A stretch of DNA of 64,000 bases from Bradyrhizobium betae (GCF_004123905.1 NZ_MZXW01000054.1:236663-300662); one strand, 5' to 3'. Shown: positions 17,957 through 26,141, numbered from the stretch's first letter. Program-made: numbers and translations. Notes: generated by a model not told the origin, from the letters alone.

Positions 17957-18199
17957 ATGCTGCCAGCCGAGTGGACGAGAATGGCGATCGCATCTGCGGT
18001 GGCAATCCTCGCGATGTCGTATTTGGCGATCGATGCAGGCGTCGTGAACACCAGTGTGGTCACGAAGCGCATTGAGGTTGCGAAGGCATCGATTGCCGAT
18101 GCTGCGGCTAGTCAGCATCAACTCGCCTTCGCCGTTCAGGCATGGTCGCGGCGAAGCCAGCAGAAGCCGCATGTGGAAGAGTGCCTGGCGATCGATTGA
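17957..18199 (+). CDS. Small single-span membrane protein, function unknown
   Basis: 80-residue product starting MLPAEWTRMAIASAVAIL, with one membrane segment (about 9-27) and an Ala/Gln-rich soluble tail. The start is supported by AAGGA five bases before the ATG; a longer frame exists upstream but its N-terminus is basic and featureless. No family recognised. Confidence 0.5.
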   Translation: MLPAEWTRMAIASAVAILAMSYLAIDAGVVNTSVVTKRIEVAKASIADAAASQHQLAFAVQAWSRRSQQKPHVEECLAID

Positions 18200-18240
18200 T
18201 TGAGCCGTTGAACCGATCGGCCGGAATTTCGTTTGTTCAC

Positions 18241-18310
18241 GATCCGACTCCACTTCGTTCCCAAAGCACGAATCGCGACCGAGAAAACTGGCGCCGCGCA
18301 GGTCTTAACG
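18241..18310. repeat. Dispersed hairpin repeat, copy A
   Basis: About 70 bp starting GATCCGACTCCACTTCGTTC and ending GGTCTTAACG. It aligns with two other copies at 51120-51186 and 51299-51366, sharing the order CGACTCC, TTCGTTC, ACGAATC, GAGAAAA, GGCG and TTAACG or close variants. This copy is the most diverged and its hairpin is imperfect. Confidence 0.65.
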
Positions 18311-18334
18311 CGGCGTTTCGCTTCGCCAGATCGT

Positions 18335-18553
18335 TCAGGCATTCAGCGTTACGAGCACCGGCCGCAACCGATACGCATCGATCGCGGCGTTCGACAGCAG
18401 CAGCCTGCGGCGCTCTCCGCGCAGCATCATGCGGTCGATCCGGTTCAGGATGAAGCGGGCCGAGTCCCTCTGCTCGCCTGTGAGCAGGCCGCACTGATCG
18501 AGATATGTCCAGGCGATCTCGAAAGACTGTGCTCGCAACTCGGTGTCGGTCAT
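18335..18553 (-). CDS. Small conserved-looking hypothetical protein (72 aa)
   Basis: Starts MTDTELRAQSFEIAWTYLDQ and is amphipathic, helix-rich and charged, with RFILNRIDRMMLRGERRRLL in its middle. The frame continues far upstream through low-quality sequence, so the ATG at 18553 is chosen for the sensible N-terminus. Soluble; no known domain identified. Codon use resembles neighbouring real genes. Confidence 0.5.
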   Translation of the reverse strand: MTDTELRAQSFEIAWTYLDQCGLLTGEQRDSARFILNRIDRMMLRGERRRLLLSNAAIDAYRLRPVLVTLNA

Positions 18554-18737
18554 GGCCGGCCAACGTTGGTGCGGAACGAACGTTCCTACGCGAGAGCCGG
18601 GCCGAACGGCTTCACCGCGCAACGCGTGGCGGCACGCGAAAAATGCGAAAGCGTCGTGGAACGAGATCACGACCGGCGCATTGGATGACATGAAATCAAG
18701 TGGTGCCGACCCGCCAGCCCCGGTCGGCTTTGAAGGG

Positions 18738-18770
18738 CCCGTGCTTGTCCCCCGAGCACGGGGCTTTCTC
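18738..18770 (+). terminator. Stem-loop with T-rich tail, plus-strand terminator candidate
   Basis: CCCGTGCT (18738-18745) pairs perfectly with AGCACGGG (18755-18762) across a nine-base loop, followed by GCTTTCTC. No plus-strand gene ends immediately before it; the nearest ends at 18199. Confidence 0.5.
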
Positions 18771-18781
18771 ATGCCACCTTC

Positions 18782-18821
18782 AAAAACGAAGGCGCGAGGC
18801 GGGCATGCCCGGCCTCGCGCC
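18782..18821 (-). terminator. Rho-independent terminator after the autotransporter remnant
   Basis: Perfect 10-bp stem GGCGCGAGGC (18791-18800) with GCCTCGCGCC (18812-18821). Read on the minus strand it is followed by a TTCGTTTTT tract (complement of 18782-18790). It sits 22 bp after the stop of the autotransporter fragment. Confidence 0.7.
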
Positions 18822-18843
18822 TCGAGCCCCAGCGAGCCCCCGC

Positions 18844-19065
18844 TTACCAGGTGTAACGAATGCGGCCCGTGCCGGAGTAGGTCTGGGAACGGTCGCTGAA
18901 TTCGCCCTCGAACTTCACCAGGAACGAGACGCCGCTCGCGGTGCGCCATTCGGCACCGGCCGTGGCCAGCGCGAGGTCGCGGGCCGGCATCGTGCCGAAC
19001 ACGGTGAACCGCGCGGAGCCGACGCCGCCAAGACCGACGAAGCTGTAAACCCAAAAACAACGCAA
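18844..19065 (-). pseudogene. C-terminal remnant of an autotransporter beta-barrel
   Basis: About 65 residues that match the last strands of a type Va autotransporter barrel: SFVGLGGVGSARFTVFG, then LATAGAEWRTASGVSFLVKF, EGEFSDRSQTYSGTG and the terminal RIRYTW (aromatic last residue, as outer-membrane insertion requires). The passenger and most of the barrel are absent; upstream of about 19040 the sequence no longer fits. It keeps its own terminator, so it is probably the stump of a decayed gene. It could be mis-scored only if a longer frame existed upstream, which I do not see. Confidence 0.7.
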
Positions 19066-19283
19066 TCGAGCAACCAGAGGTATTTTAACATTGAGACGAT
19101 TGGGTTTTCTGTCCTATCGATGAGAATTACAGCAAGGCCGCGACGCATCGCGACAACGGCTGCCGCGCAGGGCCGTGCCGTCAGCTGCGCGCCGGCATTC
19201 GCCGCCGGTCACGGATGACGCCGTCCGGTCGAATACCATTTTTCCGAAACCGAAGGTTGGGCGGCGATCGTCGGCCGGCCGGA

Positions 19284-19433
19284 TCAGTCCGCCTGCTCGT
19301 CGCGCCGATCGCGGGCGAGCTGATGCCAGGCCAGGGCCAGTTGGATCAGTCTTTGCCGGTCGTCGCCTTCGGACGCCGCGGCGCGCTTCATTGCGGCCTC
19401 GGCCTCGTGCTGAGGGTCGTACTTGGTACACAT
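19284..19433 (-). CDS. Small soluble hypothetical protein (49 aa)
   Basis: Begins MCTKYDPQHEAEAAMKRAAA and ends LAWHQLARDRRDEQAD; helix-rich, charged, cytosolic. The pattern of a short acidic/basic helix followed by LIQLALAWHQLA resembles small stress-type proteins common in Bradyrhizobium, but I cannot name a family. ATG at 19433 is preceded by GGTGAGG. A longer upstream frame is possible but looks non-coding. Confidence 0.5.
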   Translation of the reverse strand: MCTKYDPQHEAEAAMKRAAASEGDDRQRLIQLALAWHQLARDRRDEQAD

Positions 19434-19728
19434 GAGCCTCACCCTAACCGGCCGATCTGGACAAACGGATGGCAATTTCGTCCGTATGATTGCGGTGTTA
19501 TTTCCCGGCAACCCGGACAAGTGATCGCGTTCAATTCCGGTGAAGCTGATCGCCCACGGTCAGCCGTGAATGGCGTGATTGTTTCCGGCCATGTCCCGCA
19601 CGAAATGGTGAGACCGGACGTCATTCAGACGGATCTGTGAATTGCGTCACAACCTGCGTCCGGCGTCTCCGCTAAACAGCGCCTAGCACTCGCAAGGACG
19701 CGAGAAGACATCAGTGGTCCAGCCGGTC

Positions 19729-19890
19729 ATGACACAGGAAGCAGCAGCCGAGACGGAGGTCCCGACACCACGGGAAAGGTCCGACCTGTTCGGCGTCACG
19801 CTGCTTGCGACCATCGGAATCGTGATGCTGGCCTGGATCGGAGGCCTGATCTGGGGCGTGATGGTGTTCTTCAACTGGCTCGTGTCCTGA
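19729..19890 (+). CDS. 53-residue single-span membrane peptide, paralogue of the one at 44412-44573
   Basis: MTQEAAAETEVPTPRERSDL makes an acidic cytosolic head; residues 21-50 form one membrane helix (GVTLLATIGIVMLAWIGGLI) ending FFNWLVS. It aligns without gaps over all 53 residues with the peptide at 44412-44573: shared M1, Q3, L20, F21, G30, I31, M33, L34, W36, G38, L40, W42, W50, L51. Two equally long paralogues are good evidence that this short frame is a gene. Function unknown. Confidence 0.65.
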   Translation: MTQEAAAETEVPTPRERSDLFGVTLLATIGIVMLAWIGGLIWGVMVFFNWLVS

Positions 19891-19938
19891 CGGGCGAGGC
19901 GATCAACCTCTCCTCTGCGCGCAAGGCTTCTTGTTTGC

Positions 19939-19983
19939 GCATGATCTTTTCGGAAAACCGCTTCGCGCTTTTCCGGATCATGC
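19939..19983. repeat. Palindromic intergenic repeat (GCATGATC family)
   Basis: GCATGATC at the left pairs with GATCATGC at the right, and TTTTCGGAAAACCGCTTCGCG / CGCTTTTCCG fill the middle. A relative of the element at 42591-42662. Known to me as a frequent Bradyrhizobium intergenic palindrome. Confidence 0.8.
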
Positions 19984-20003
19984 TTAGCCCCGCGGATCAT
20001 GCG

Positions 20004-20096
20004 CTAAAACAGGCACTGCGCCACCTGCGCCAGCTTGATCCCACCGCAAACGATCATGGCCCATAACGCCACGCTGATCTGGATTGCATCCAGCAT
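20004..20096 (-). CDS. Possible 30-residue membrane peptide
   Basis: MLDAIQISVALWAMIVCGGI followed by KLAQVAQCLF: one hydrophobic helix with a short basic tail. The start is preceded by GGGGACGTGGGAC, only a moderate ribosome site. Reported because of its clean membrane-helix composition; could be a chance frame. Confidence 0.35.
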   Translation of the reverse strand: MLDAIQISVALWAMIVCGGIKLAQVAQCLF

Positions 20097-20227
20097 GTCC
20101 CACGTCCCCGCGAATCTTGTCCCGACGTTTTCTTTCGAGATTCGCCAGAAGCGGCAACGAGCGCCAGCGCTAATTTGAGGCAATTGTTGTGCACCGCCGA
20201 ACGCGATAGCTGCGTCAGCGCCACAAC

Positions 20228-20250
20228 AAAAAGGCGGGCTTTCGCCCGCC
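20228..20250 (-). terminator. Terminator of the glycine-zipper protein gene
   Basis: GGCGGGC (20233-20239), loop TTTC, GCCCGCC (20244-20250); the minus-strand reading continues into TTTTT (complement of 20228-20232). It lies 30 bp past the stop at 20280. Confidence 0.85.
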
Positions 20251-20279
20251 TCTTCGTTCTCGATCTCGAGTTCGGACTC

Positions 20280-21068
20280 TCAGTAGCACGCGCGCGGATC
20301 GGCCTGCACATATTGGCCGCTCGGATAGCGGTAGTAGCAATTGCCCTGGGCCAGATAGTAGCCGGGACGTGAGGCCGCCGTCGCGCCGGCAATCGCGCCG
20401 GTGGCGCCGCCAATCACGGCACCTGCGGCTGCGCCCGAGGCGTTGCCCGAGATCAGACCGCCGAGCACGCCGCCGACAATGGCGCCGCCAAGCGCGCTCG
20501 CGCCGGGATCGGCCGGCGGCGGAGGTGGCGGCGGATCGTAAGCGACCGGCGGCGGCGCAGGGGCGTAGGCCACCGGCACGTCGTCGTAATAGTCCTCCGA
20601 AATGTAGGCGGGTGGGCCTTCCATCCGCTGCGGATAATAATACCAGACGCCGCCGACGTCCCACCACCAGCCGGAGCGGCCATTATGGACCTCGTGGCGC
20701 CAGCGTCCGCCATCCCAGGCGACATGGCCGCGATAGGCGTGTCCGCCCCAGTCGCGCGCCGGTGCGGGACCTCTGGCGTAATTGCGTCCGGGCGGCGGGC
20801 CGCCTGCCCCGCGCGGGCCGGGACCGGGGCCCGGGCCGCCGGCGTGAGGTTGACCACCGGGCTGCGGCGCGGGCCTGACAGCCTGCTGCGGCGGCGGACC
20901 CTTGCGCATGTTCTGATTGTTCTGGGGCGGCGCGCCTGCGCCCGGCCCATGCGGCGGCTGGCCGTCGTGCCTCGGCGGCCCAGAATCCTGCGCCTGCGCC
21001 GAGAGCGCCAGCAATGACATGGCCGAAACCAAGGGAATGATGATCTTCATGCGGCTGGACGCACTCAT
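20280..21068 (-). CDS. Secreted Pro/Gly-rich protein with C-terminal glycine-zipper domain
   Basis: 262 aa. A signal peptide (MSASSRMKIIIPLVSAMSLL, cleavage near AQAQD) is followed by a long Pro/Gly/Gln-rich low-complexity region, a Trp/Tyr-rich stretch (WWWDVGGVWYYYPQRM) and a proline run. The end is a glycine zipper (GGAIVGGVLGGLISGN then AAGAVIGGATGAIAG) and a short tail with two Cys. Glycine zippers of this type insert in or pack against membranes, so an envelope protein is likely. Start at 21068 has AGGGGG nearby; MKIII at 21050 is the alternative. Confidence 0.75.
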   Translation of the reverse strand: MSASSRMKIIIPLVSAMSLLALSAQAQDSGPPRHDGQPPHGPGAGAPPQNNQNMRKGPPPQQAVRPAPQPGGQPHAGGPGPGPGPRGAGGPPPGRNYARGPAPARDWGGHAYRGHVAWDGGRWRHEVHNGRSGWWWDVGGVWYYYPQRMEGPPAYISEDYYDDVPVAYAPAPPPVAYDPPPPPPPADPGASALGGAIVGGVLGGLISGNASGAAAGAVIGGATGAIAGATAASRPGYYLAQGNCYYRYPSGQYVQADPRACY

Positions 21069-21242
21069 GCGTGCTTGCCCCCTACTCTCTCGATTGCCGT
21101 GGTCCTCAGCGCAATAGACGATTCGCCTCGCGCCGGGCTGATGCCGGCTGACATAACTGACCTGCTTTGACAGGCTAGTCCCGTTACAAATGGTTAAGAT
21201 CACGGCAATTTTTCGGCTGCAAAGGGCTGCGCTGGAGCGCTT

Positions 21243-21467
21243 CTAGCGGGCCGGCTCGATCACGTTGCAATTGCGCCGTCCCGACATCAGGCAGTCCTGC
21301 ATCTTGCTGGCGGCGGTGAGATCGCGGGCAAGCCACCAGCCGACGCCGAGGATCACAATGATGATGATCAGGCCGGCAATCGCGCCGCGGCGGTTACCGC
21401 CCGATTGAGGTCTTGCCGGGGATTTGGACTTGGTGCCCGGTTCGGGCTTGGAAGCAGGCTCGGACAT
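21243..21467 (-). CDS. Small single-span membrane protein (74 aa), function unknown
   Basis: MSEPASKPEPGTKSKSPARP forms a Lys/Pro-rich head, then RRGAIAGLIIIIVILGVGWW is the membrane helix. The C-terminal tail carries two Cys (MQDCLMSGRRNCNVIEPAR) that could form a disulfide in the periplasm. Typical small Rhizobiales envelope peptide; no family identified. The upstream GTG frame extension is not supported by a clear ribosome site. Confidence 0.6.
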   Translation of the reverse strand: MSEPASKPEPGTKSKSPARPQSGGNRRGAIAGLIIIIVILGVGWWLARDLTAASKMQDCLMSGRRNCNVIEPAR

Positions 21468-21538
21468 GACTGACTGATCACAGAGGTGAGCCGGCTTTAT
21501 CACCTCTGCGACCTGGCGTCACATCCCGCTCAGACAGT

Positions 21539-21766
21539 TTACCCGCGGGTCGGCCGGACCAGATCCTTGCGCGAGGTTTCGACCGCCGGGGTCGCCCGCG
21601 GTGCGCAGGTCGTGAGCACGAACGCGGTCTGGGTGCACTCCCAATCGGCGCCCAGAACGGCGCTGTCGATCGGCTGCGGGCGGGCGAGCAGCAGCGCGGC
21701 ACCAGCCACGGCGGCCACCGCGACGGCGATTGCGAGCGCCTTCAGGCTCAGTCTTGAGATTGTCAT
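21539..21766 (-). CDS. Small membrane-anchored protein (75 aa) with two cysteines
   Basis: The N-terminal helix (LKALAIAVAVAAVAGAALLL) is either an anchor or an uncleaved signal. The rest is a periplasmic tail with WECTQTAFVLTTCAP, whose two Cys are spaced as in a disulfide loop. GGAGC precedes the ATG. Same orientation as the neighbour at 21243 and similar architecture (helix plus Cys pair), but I see no sequence relation. Confidence 0.55.
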   Translation of the reverse strand: MTISRLSLKALAIAVAVAAVAGAALLLARPQPIDSAVLGADWECTQTAFVLTTCAPRATPAVETSRKDLVRPTRG

Positions 21767-22030
21767 GCCCGTGCTCCGTCTCGTACCGGGACGGACGCTA
21801 GGTCCCGCCCCTGTGCTCCCTTATGAGGGACATCACAATTCGGCAGTTTTTCCGGGCTACGAGAGATCGTTGGGGACGATTTTTCGTCTACCTGATCGGC
21901 TGCAATATCTATGGCTTTGCGGCGCGCGTGGATGTACACGCATCTGCGTCGCGCGGCGCCTGCTATGCCCAGCCGACGTACCAACACGCAGTTATGTAGG
22001 ACTGAAAGCGAGGATGACAAGGTTCGTTCG

Positions 22031-22378
22031 ATGAGTGGATTCAGGGAACCAGGATTCTCCGACCGGCAAAAAGCCGCGCAGGAAGCACGCAAAAATCTTT
22101 TGAACAAATTCAAGTCGCAGCCGGGTCACGACGATCCGGAGGTGGTGGCACGTCGCGCCGAGCGCGAGGCGCTCGCGGCCAAGCGCGCCGAGACCAAGGC
22201 CGCGCGTGAGGCCGAAAAGGCCGAGCAGAAGCGCGTCGCGGAAGAAGCTGCAGCCGCTGAGGCCGCACGGATCGCCCGCGAAGCGGAGGAAGCGATCGCC
22301 AAGGCGGCAGAGATGGAGGCCGAACAGAAGGCCAAGCGCGACGCCCGCTACGCCGCCCGCAAGGCCAAGCGGAAGTAA
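22031..22378 (+). CDS. DUF6481 family protein (Ala/Glu/Lys-rich helix)
   Basis: 115 aa, almost entirely a charged helix or coiled coil. The family start MSGFREPGFSDRQKAAQEAR is followed by DDPEVVARRAEREALAAKRA and long AEAEK-type repeats, ending basic (RKAKRK). This matches the DUF6481 pattern seen across alphaproteobacteria; function unknown, often near cold-shock genes. A frame extends 40 codons upstream but lacks the family N-terminus, so ATG 22031 is chosen. Confidence 0.75.
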   Translation: MSGFREPGFSDRQKAAQEARKNLLNKFKSQPGHDDPEVVARRAEREALAAKRAETKAAREAEKAEQKRVAEEAAAAEAARIAREAEEAIAKAAEMEAEQKAKRDARYAARKAKRK

Positions 22379-22423
22379 ACGTTCTCCAGTAACGTTCTAT
22401 TGAATTTGAACTGAAGCGCCATT

Positions 22424-22454
22424 TTCGGGGGCGGTCCACGTGACCGCCCCCGAA
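22424..22454. terminator. Strong stem-loop between convergent genes
   Basis: TTCGGGGGCGGTC (22424-22436) pairs perfectly over 13 bp with GACCGCCCCCGAA (22442-22454), loop CACGT. It separates the DUF6481 gene from the convergent MXKDX gene. No T tract on either side, so it may stop transcription weakly or protect 3' ends. Confidence 0.6.
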
Positions 22455-22497
22455 CACTTGCGCGCGCCAGCGAACGCTACGCGACGACGGGAGACGA

Positions 22498-22740
22498 TCA
22501 GTTCTTCTTCATCATCCCGTCGTCCTTCTTCATCCCGTCCTTCGACATGTGGTCCTTCTTCATGCCGTCGTCCTTGGACATGGTGTCTTTCTTCATGCCG
22601 TCCTTGGACATCGTGTCCTTCTTCATCATGCCGTCGTCCTTGCCCATCTTGTCCTGGGCGAAAGCGGCCGGCGCGAACGCGAGGCCAAGCGAGAGAACGG
22701 CAGCCGAGACGCCGAGCGCGATGCGGGTGCGAATGGTCAT
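22498..22740 (-). CDS. Pentapeptide MXKDX repeat protein
   Basis: 80 aa with a signal peptide (MTIRTRIALGVSAAVLSLGL, cleavage near AFAQ) and a mature part built only of short repeats: MKKDTMSKDG, MKKDDGM and so on, about ten MxKD units. This is the Pentapeptide_MXKDX family of small periplasmic, highly charged proteins. Function unknown; the Met/Asp density would suit metal or oxidant buffering, which is my speculation. The repeated DNA makes the copy number prone to slip. Confidence 0.85.
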   Translation of the reverse strand: MTIRTRIALGVSAAVLSLGLAFAPAAFAQDKMGKDDGMMKKDTMSKDGMKKDTMSKDDGMKKDHMSKDGMKKDDGMMKKN

Positions 22741-23106
22741 GGATCATCTTCCCTTCGGGATGGTGTTTGTCAGCGACGGACGCCGCTATTCAATCTCGAC
22801 GGATTGACCGCCAGCGTTGTTACGCCCCGACCGATAAATTTCTGCGGGCTGCTGCCGTCCACGCATTCGCCGCAATCGCGTTCGCGCATGGCGCCGCCCA
22901 ATCCGCAAGCCAGATGGATGGCAGATGGACGGCAAGTGTGCAGCGCAGCAAGGCCGGCCCTTGCCGCGGCATTCGGTCTCGAACTATCAGATGAGAGAAT
23001 ATCGCCTGGAAGACCGGCTAGGATGGGCCTCAACGCCGGTCTCACAAGACCTCACCCAAATCACCAAACAAGAACCGTTCAAAGAACCGTCCAAGGGGAT
23101 TACACC
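22741..23106. other. Divergent intergenic region ahead of the first TRAP operon
   Basis: 366 bp holding the promoters of the MXKDX gene and dctP. No palindrome like the one at 27001-27017 is present here. AAGGGG seven bases before the dctP ATG is the only clear signal. Confidence 0.4.
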
Positions 23107-24129
23107 ATGTTCACGCGCCGCCATCTGATCGCGACCGCCGTCGCCGCACCCGCCATTCTCCGCTTCGGCATTGGCACCGCGCATGCCGCGACCACGCTGA
23201 AGATCTCGCACCAATTCCCCGGTGGCACCATCGACAAGGGCGATTTCCGCGACCGGCTCTGCCGCATGTTCGCCGCCGAAGTCGCCAAGCGCAGCAACGG
23301 CGACGTCGCCGCGGAGATCTATCCGAACTCCTCGCTGATCAAGACCAACGCGCAGTTCTCCGCGATGCGCAAGGGCGCGCTCGACATCTCGCTGTATCCG
23401 ATGCCCTACGCCGGCGGCGAGCTGCCTGAGACCAATATCGGCCTGATGCCCGGCCTCGTCACCACCTATGACCAGGGCATGCGCTGGAAGAAGGAGCCGG
23501 TCGGCAAGGCGCTGACCGACTTCCTCGCCGACAAGGGCATCATCCTGCTCTCCTGGGTCTGGCAGGCCGGCGGCGTCGCCAGCCGCTCCAAGCCGATCGT
23601 CGCGCCCGAAGATGCCAAGGGCATGAAGGTGCGCGGCGGCTCGCGCGAGATGGACATGGTGCTGCAGACTGCGGGCGCTTCGGTGCTCTCGGTGCCGTCG
23701 AACGAAATCTATGCGGCGATGCAGACCGGCGCATGCGACGCCGGCATCACCTCCTCCACCAGCCTGATCTCATTCCGCCTCGAGGAGGTCGCGAAGTCGC
23801 TGACCTCAGGCGCCGGCGCCTCCTACTGGTTCATGCTGGAGCCGCTGATGATGTCGAAGGCGATCTTCGACAAGCTGCCGAAGAACCAGCAGGACGTGCT
23901 GCTCACGGTCGGCACCGAGCTGGAGGCCTTCGGCCGCAAGGGCGCACAGGATGACGACGTCGAGGTCGCCAAGGTCTACGAGAAGGCCGGCGCCAAGGTC
24001 TCGGTGCTCGATGCCGCCACCGTCGGCAAATGGCGCGACATCGCCCGCGACACCGCGTGGAAGGATTACGGCGCCAAGACCGCGACCGCGGCGAACCTGC
24101 TCAAGCTCGCCTCCGACGTCGGCGCATGA
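23107..24129 (+). CDS. dctP: TRAP transporter substrate-binding protein DctP (first system)
   Basis: Periplasmic receptor (340 aa) of a TRAP importer for an organic acid. The signal peptide has a twin arginine (MFTRRHLIATAVAAPAIL, cleavage after AHA), so export may be by Tat. The DctP fold shows in TLKISHQFPGGT, EIYPNSSLIKTNAQF, the MKVRGGSREMD stretch bearing the ligand-binding Arg, and the conserved PSNEIYAAMQTGACDAG. Ligand cannot be read. ATG chosen by signal peptide and AAGGGG. Overlaps dctQ by 4 bp (ATGA). Confidence 0.9.
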   Translation: MFTRRHLIATAVAAPAILRFGIGTAHAATTLKISHQFPGGTIDKGDFRDRLCRMFAAEVAKRSNGDVAAEIYPNSSLIKTNAQFSAMRKGALDISLYPMPYAGGELPETNIGLMPGLVTTYDQGMRWKKEPVGKALTDFLADKGIILLSWVWQAGGVASRSKPIVAPEDAKGMKVRGGSREMDMVLQTAGASVLSVPSNEIYAAMQTGACDAGITSSTSLISFRLEEVAKSLTSGAGASYWFMLEPLMMSKAIFDKLPKNQQDVLLTVGTELEAFGRKGAQDDDVEVAKVYEKAGAKVSVLDAATVGKWRDIARDTAWKDYGAKTATAANLLKLASDVGA

Positions 24130-24680
24130 GCCACGGTCCGCTTCCGGATCGTGACGACCAGATGAGCGCTGCCGCAAGCACCGGTCTTGCGGCGGCGATT
24201 GATCGCGGTCTCGCCGTCCTCAACAGCATCATTGTCGTGTTCGCCGCGATCGCGTTGATCGCGGCCTGCGCCATCCTGAGCTACAGCGTGCTCAGCCGCG
24301 CGCTGTTCAAGGCCGCCAATTACTGGCAGGACGAGGCCGCCGTGTTCCTGCTGGTCGGCGCCACCTTCATGACGGCCGCCTATGTGCAGCAGAACCGCGG
24401 CCATATCGGCATCGAGGCGTTCGTCAGCCTGCTCTCGCCGCTCGCGAACAAGATCCGCCTCTGGCTGGTCGATGTCGCGACGTTCCTGTTCTGCGCCTTC
24501 TTCACCTGGAAGTCCTGGACACTGGCCCATGAGGCCTATGTCGACGGCCAGGTCTCCAACTCGATGTGGTCGCCGCCGCTTGCCATTCCCTATTCGCTCA
24601 TGGCGCTCGGGATGAGCCTGCTCTGCGTCCAGATCCTCGTGCAGCTTGCGCTGCCTTTCGCGGGAGCCAAGCGTCCATGA
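24126..24680 (+). CDS. dctQ: TRAP transporter small membrane subunit DctQ (first system)
   Basis: 184 aa with four membrane helices, the DctQ pattern: NSIIVVFAAIALIAACAIL, the conserved NYWQDEAAVFLLVGATFM (Trp-x-Glu/Asp motif of DctQ), WLVDVATFLFCAFF and a final helix near SLMALGMSLLCVQ. Sits between DctP and DctM with 4-bp ATGA overlaps on both sides, so the three are co-translated. Confidence 0.9.
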   Translation: MSHGPLPDRDDQMSAAASTGLAAAIDRGLAVLNSIIVVFAAIALIAACAILSYSVLSRALFKAANYWQDEAAVFLLVGATFMTAAYVQQNRGHIGIEAFVSLLSPLANKIRLWLVDVATFLFCAFFTWKSWTLAHEAYVDGQVSNSMWSPPLAIPYSLMALGMSLLCVQILVQLALPFAGAKRP

Positions 24681-26035
24681 GCGTTTTCGGTATCGGCATC
24701 GCCTACGGCATCGCGACTCTGGTCGTGATGTTCTCGGGCATGCCCATTGCGTTCGCGCTTGGCGCCGTCGCGGTCGTGTTCATGGGCATCTACATGCCAG
24801 CGGCATCGCTGGATACGGTGACGCAGAACGTCTACGAGGAAATGGCCTCGATCACGCTGCTGTCGATCCCGCTCTTCATCCTGAAGGGCGCGGCGATCGG
24901 CAAGTCGCGCGCGGGCCAGGATCTCTATTCGGCGCTGCACGCCTGGCTGCATCGCGTGCCCGGCGGCCTCGGCGTCGCGAACGTGTTCGCCTGCGCGCTG
25001 TTCGCAGCGATGGCGGGCTCGAGCCCAGCGACCTGCTCGGCGATCGGCTCGGCCGGCATCCCCGAGATGCGCAAGCGCGGCTATTCCGGCGGCTTTGCGG
25101 CCGGCATCATCGCCGCCGGCGGCACGCTCGGCATTCTGCTTCCGCCGTCCATCACAATGATCCTGTTCGCGGTGGCCGCGGAAAAATCGCTCGGCCGGCT
25201 GTTCCTCGCCGGCATCGGGCCGGGCCTGCTGCTGGTCTCGCTGTTCGGCGCCTATGCCGTGATCCGCTTCCGCCAGGAATATGCGGCGGCCGAAGCAATC
25301 TACAAGAACGGCGGACCGGAGGCGGCGATCCTCGCCCGCGACGAGTACACACTGGCCGAACGCTTCAGCGTCCTGCCGCGCGTGATCCCCTTCGTGCTGC
25401 TGCTCACCGGCGTCATGATCGCGCTCTATGGCGGCTACGCCACGCCGTCGGAGACCGCCGGCCTCGGCGGCCTCTTGGCGCTGGCGCTGATCGCGGCGAT
25501 CTACAGCGTGTGGCGGCCGAGCGACCTTGCGCCCATCTTGAAATCGACGATCCGGGAATCGACCATGCTGATGATGATCATCGGCATGTCGCTGCTCTAT
25601 TCCTACGTGATGAGCTATCTGCACATCTCGCAGTCGGTCGCCGAATCCGTCGTCGCGATGCACCTGCCGCGCTGGGGGTTGCTGTTCGCCATCCTGGTCA
25701 TGGTCGTCGTGCTCGGCTTCTTCCTGCCGCCAGTCTCGATTATCCTCATGACCGCGCCGATCATCCTGCCGCCGCTGCGCGCCGCGAACTTCGACATCAT
25801 CTGGTTCGGCGTCGTCATGACCATCGTGATGGAAATGGGACTGATCCATCCACCCGTCGGCCTCAACATCTTCGTCATCCGCAACGTCGCGCCCGATATT
25901 CCCCTGAGCGAGGTCATCTGGGGCACCCTGCCGTTTGTGCTGCTGATGATGCTCGCGGTGCTGTTGCTCTGCTTCGTGCCGGGTATCTCGACCGCACTGC
26001 CGGACCTGGTGATGGGGCCGGACGGCAGCAGGTAG
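24677..26035 (+). CDS. dctM: TRAP transporter large membrane subunit DctM (first system)
   Basis: 452 aa, about 12-13 membrane helices, the sodium-coupled transport channel. The family marks are SIPLFILKGAAIGKSRAGQD, MAGSSPATCSAIGSAGIPEM and LGILLPPSITMILFAVA (helical hairpin/PPS motif), repeated late as MEMGLIHPPVGLN. Start ATG overlaps the dctQ stop. Followed by a palindromic repeat and the convergent GntR gene. Confidence 0.92.
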   Translation: MSVFGIGIAYGIATLVVMFSGMPIAFALGAVAVVFMGIYMPAASLDTVTQNVYEEMASITLLSIPLFILKGAAIGKSRAGQDLYSALHAWLHRVPGGLGVANVFACALFAAMAGSSPATCSAIGSAGIPEMRKRGYSGGFAAGIIAAGGTLGILLPPSITMILFAVAAEKSLGRLFLAGIGPGLLLVSLFGAYAVIRFRQEYAAAEAIYKNGGPEAAILARDEYTLAERFSVLPRVIPFVLLLTGVMIALYGGYATPSETAGLGGLLALALIAAIYSVWRPSDLAPILKSTIRESTMLMMIIGMSLLYSYVMSYLHISQSVAESVVAMHLPRWGLLFAILVMVVVLGFFLPPVSIILMTAPIILPPLRAANFDIIWFGVVMTIVMEMGLIHPPVGLNIFVIRNVAPDIPLSEVIWGTLPFVLLMMLAVLLLCFVPGISTALPDLVMGPDGSR

Positions 26036-26051
26036 CGGCAATCCCAGCTGC

Positions 26052-26141
26052 CGTAGGGTGGGCAAAGCGTAGCGTGCCCACCGTCTGTCGACTGCGGAAA
26101 CAATGGTGGGCACGGCGCGTTGCGCCTTTGCCCACCCTACG
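26052..26141. repeat. Inverted repeat (GTAGGGTGGGCAAAG family)
   Basis: Outer arms CGTAGGGTGGGCAAAG and CTTTGCCCACCCTACG, inner arms CGTGCCCACC and GGTGGGCACG: a long cruciform of 90 bp between dctM and the convergent GntR gene. Known to me as one of the most common Bradyrhizobium intergenic palindromes. May also act as a bidirectional terminator. Confidence 0.85.

Noticed and set aside
22424..22454. CRISPR-like or attenuator role for the 13-bp stem-loop
   Set aside because: Single copy, no spacer pattern and no leader peptide; best explained as a 3' stem-loop between convergent genes.
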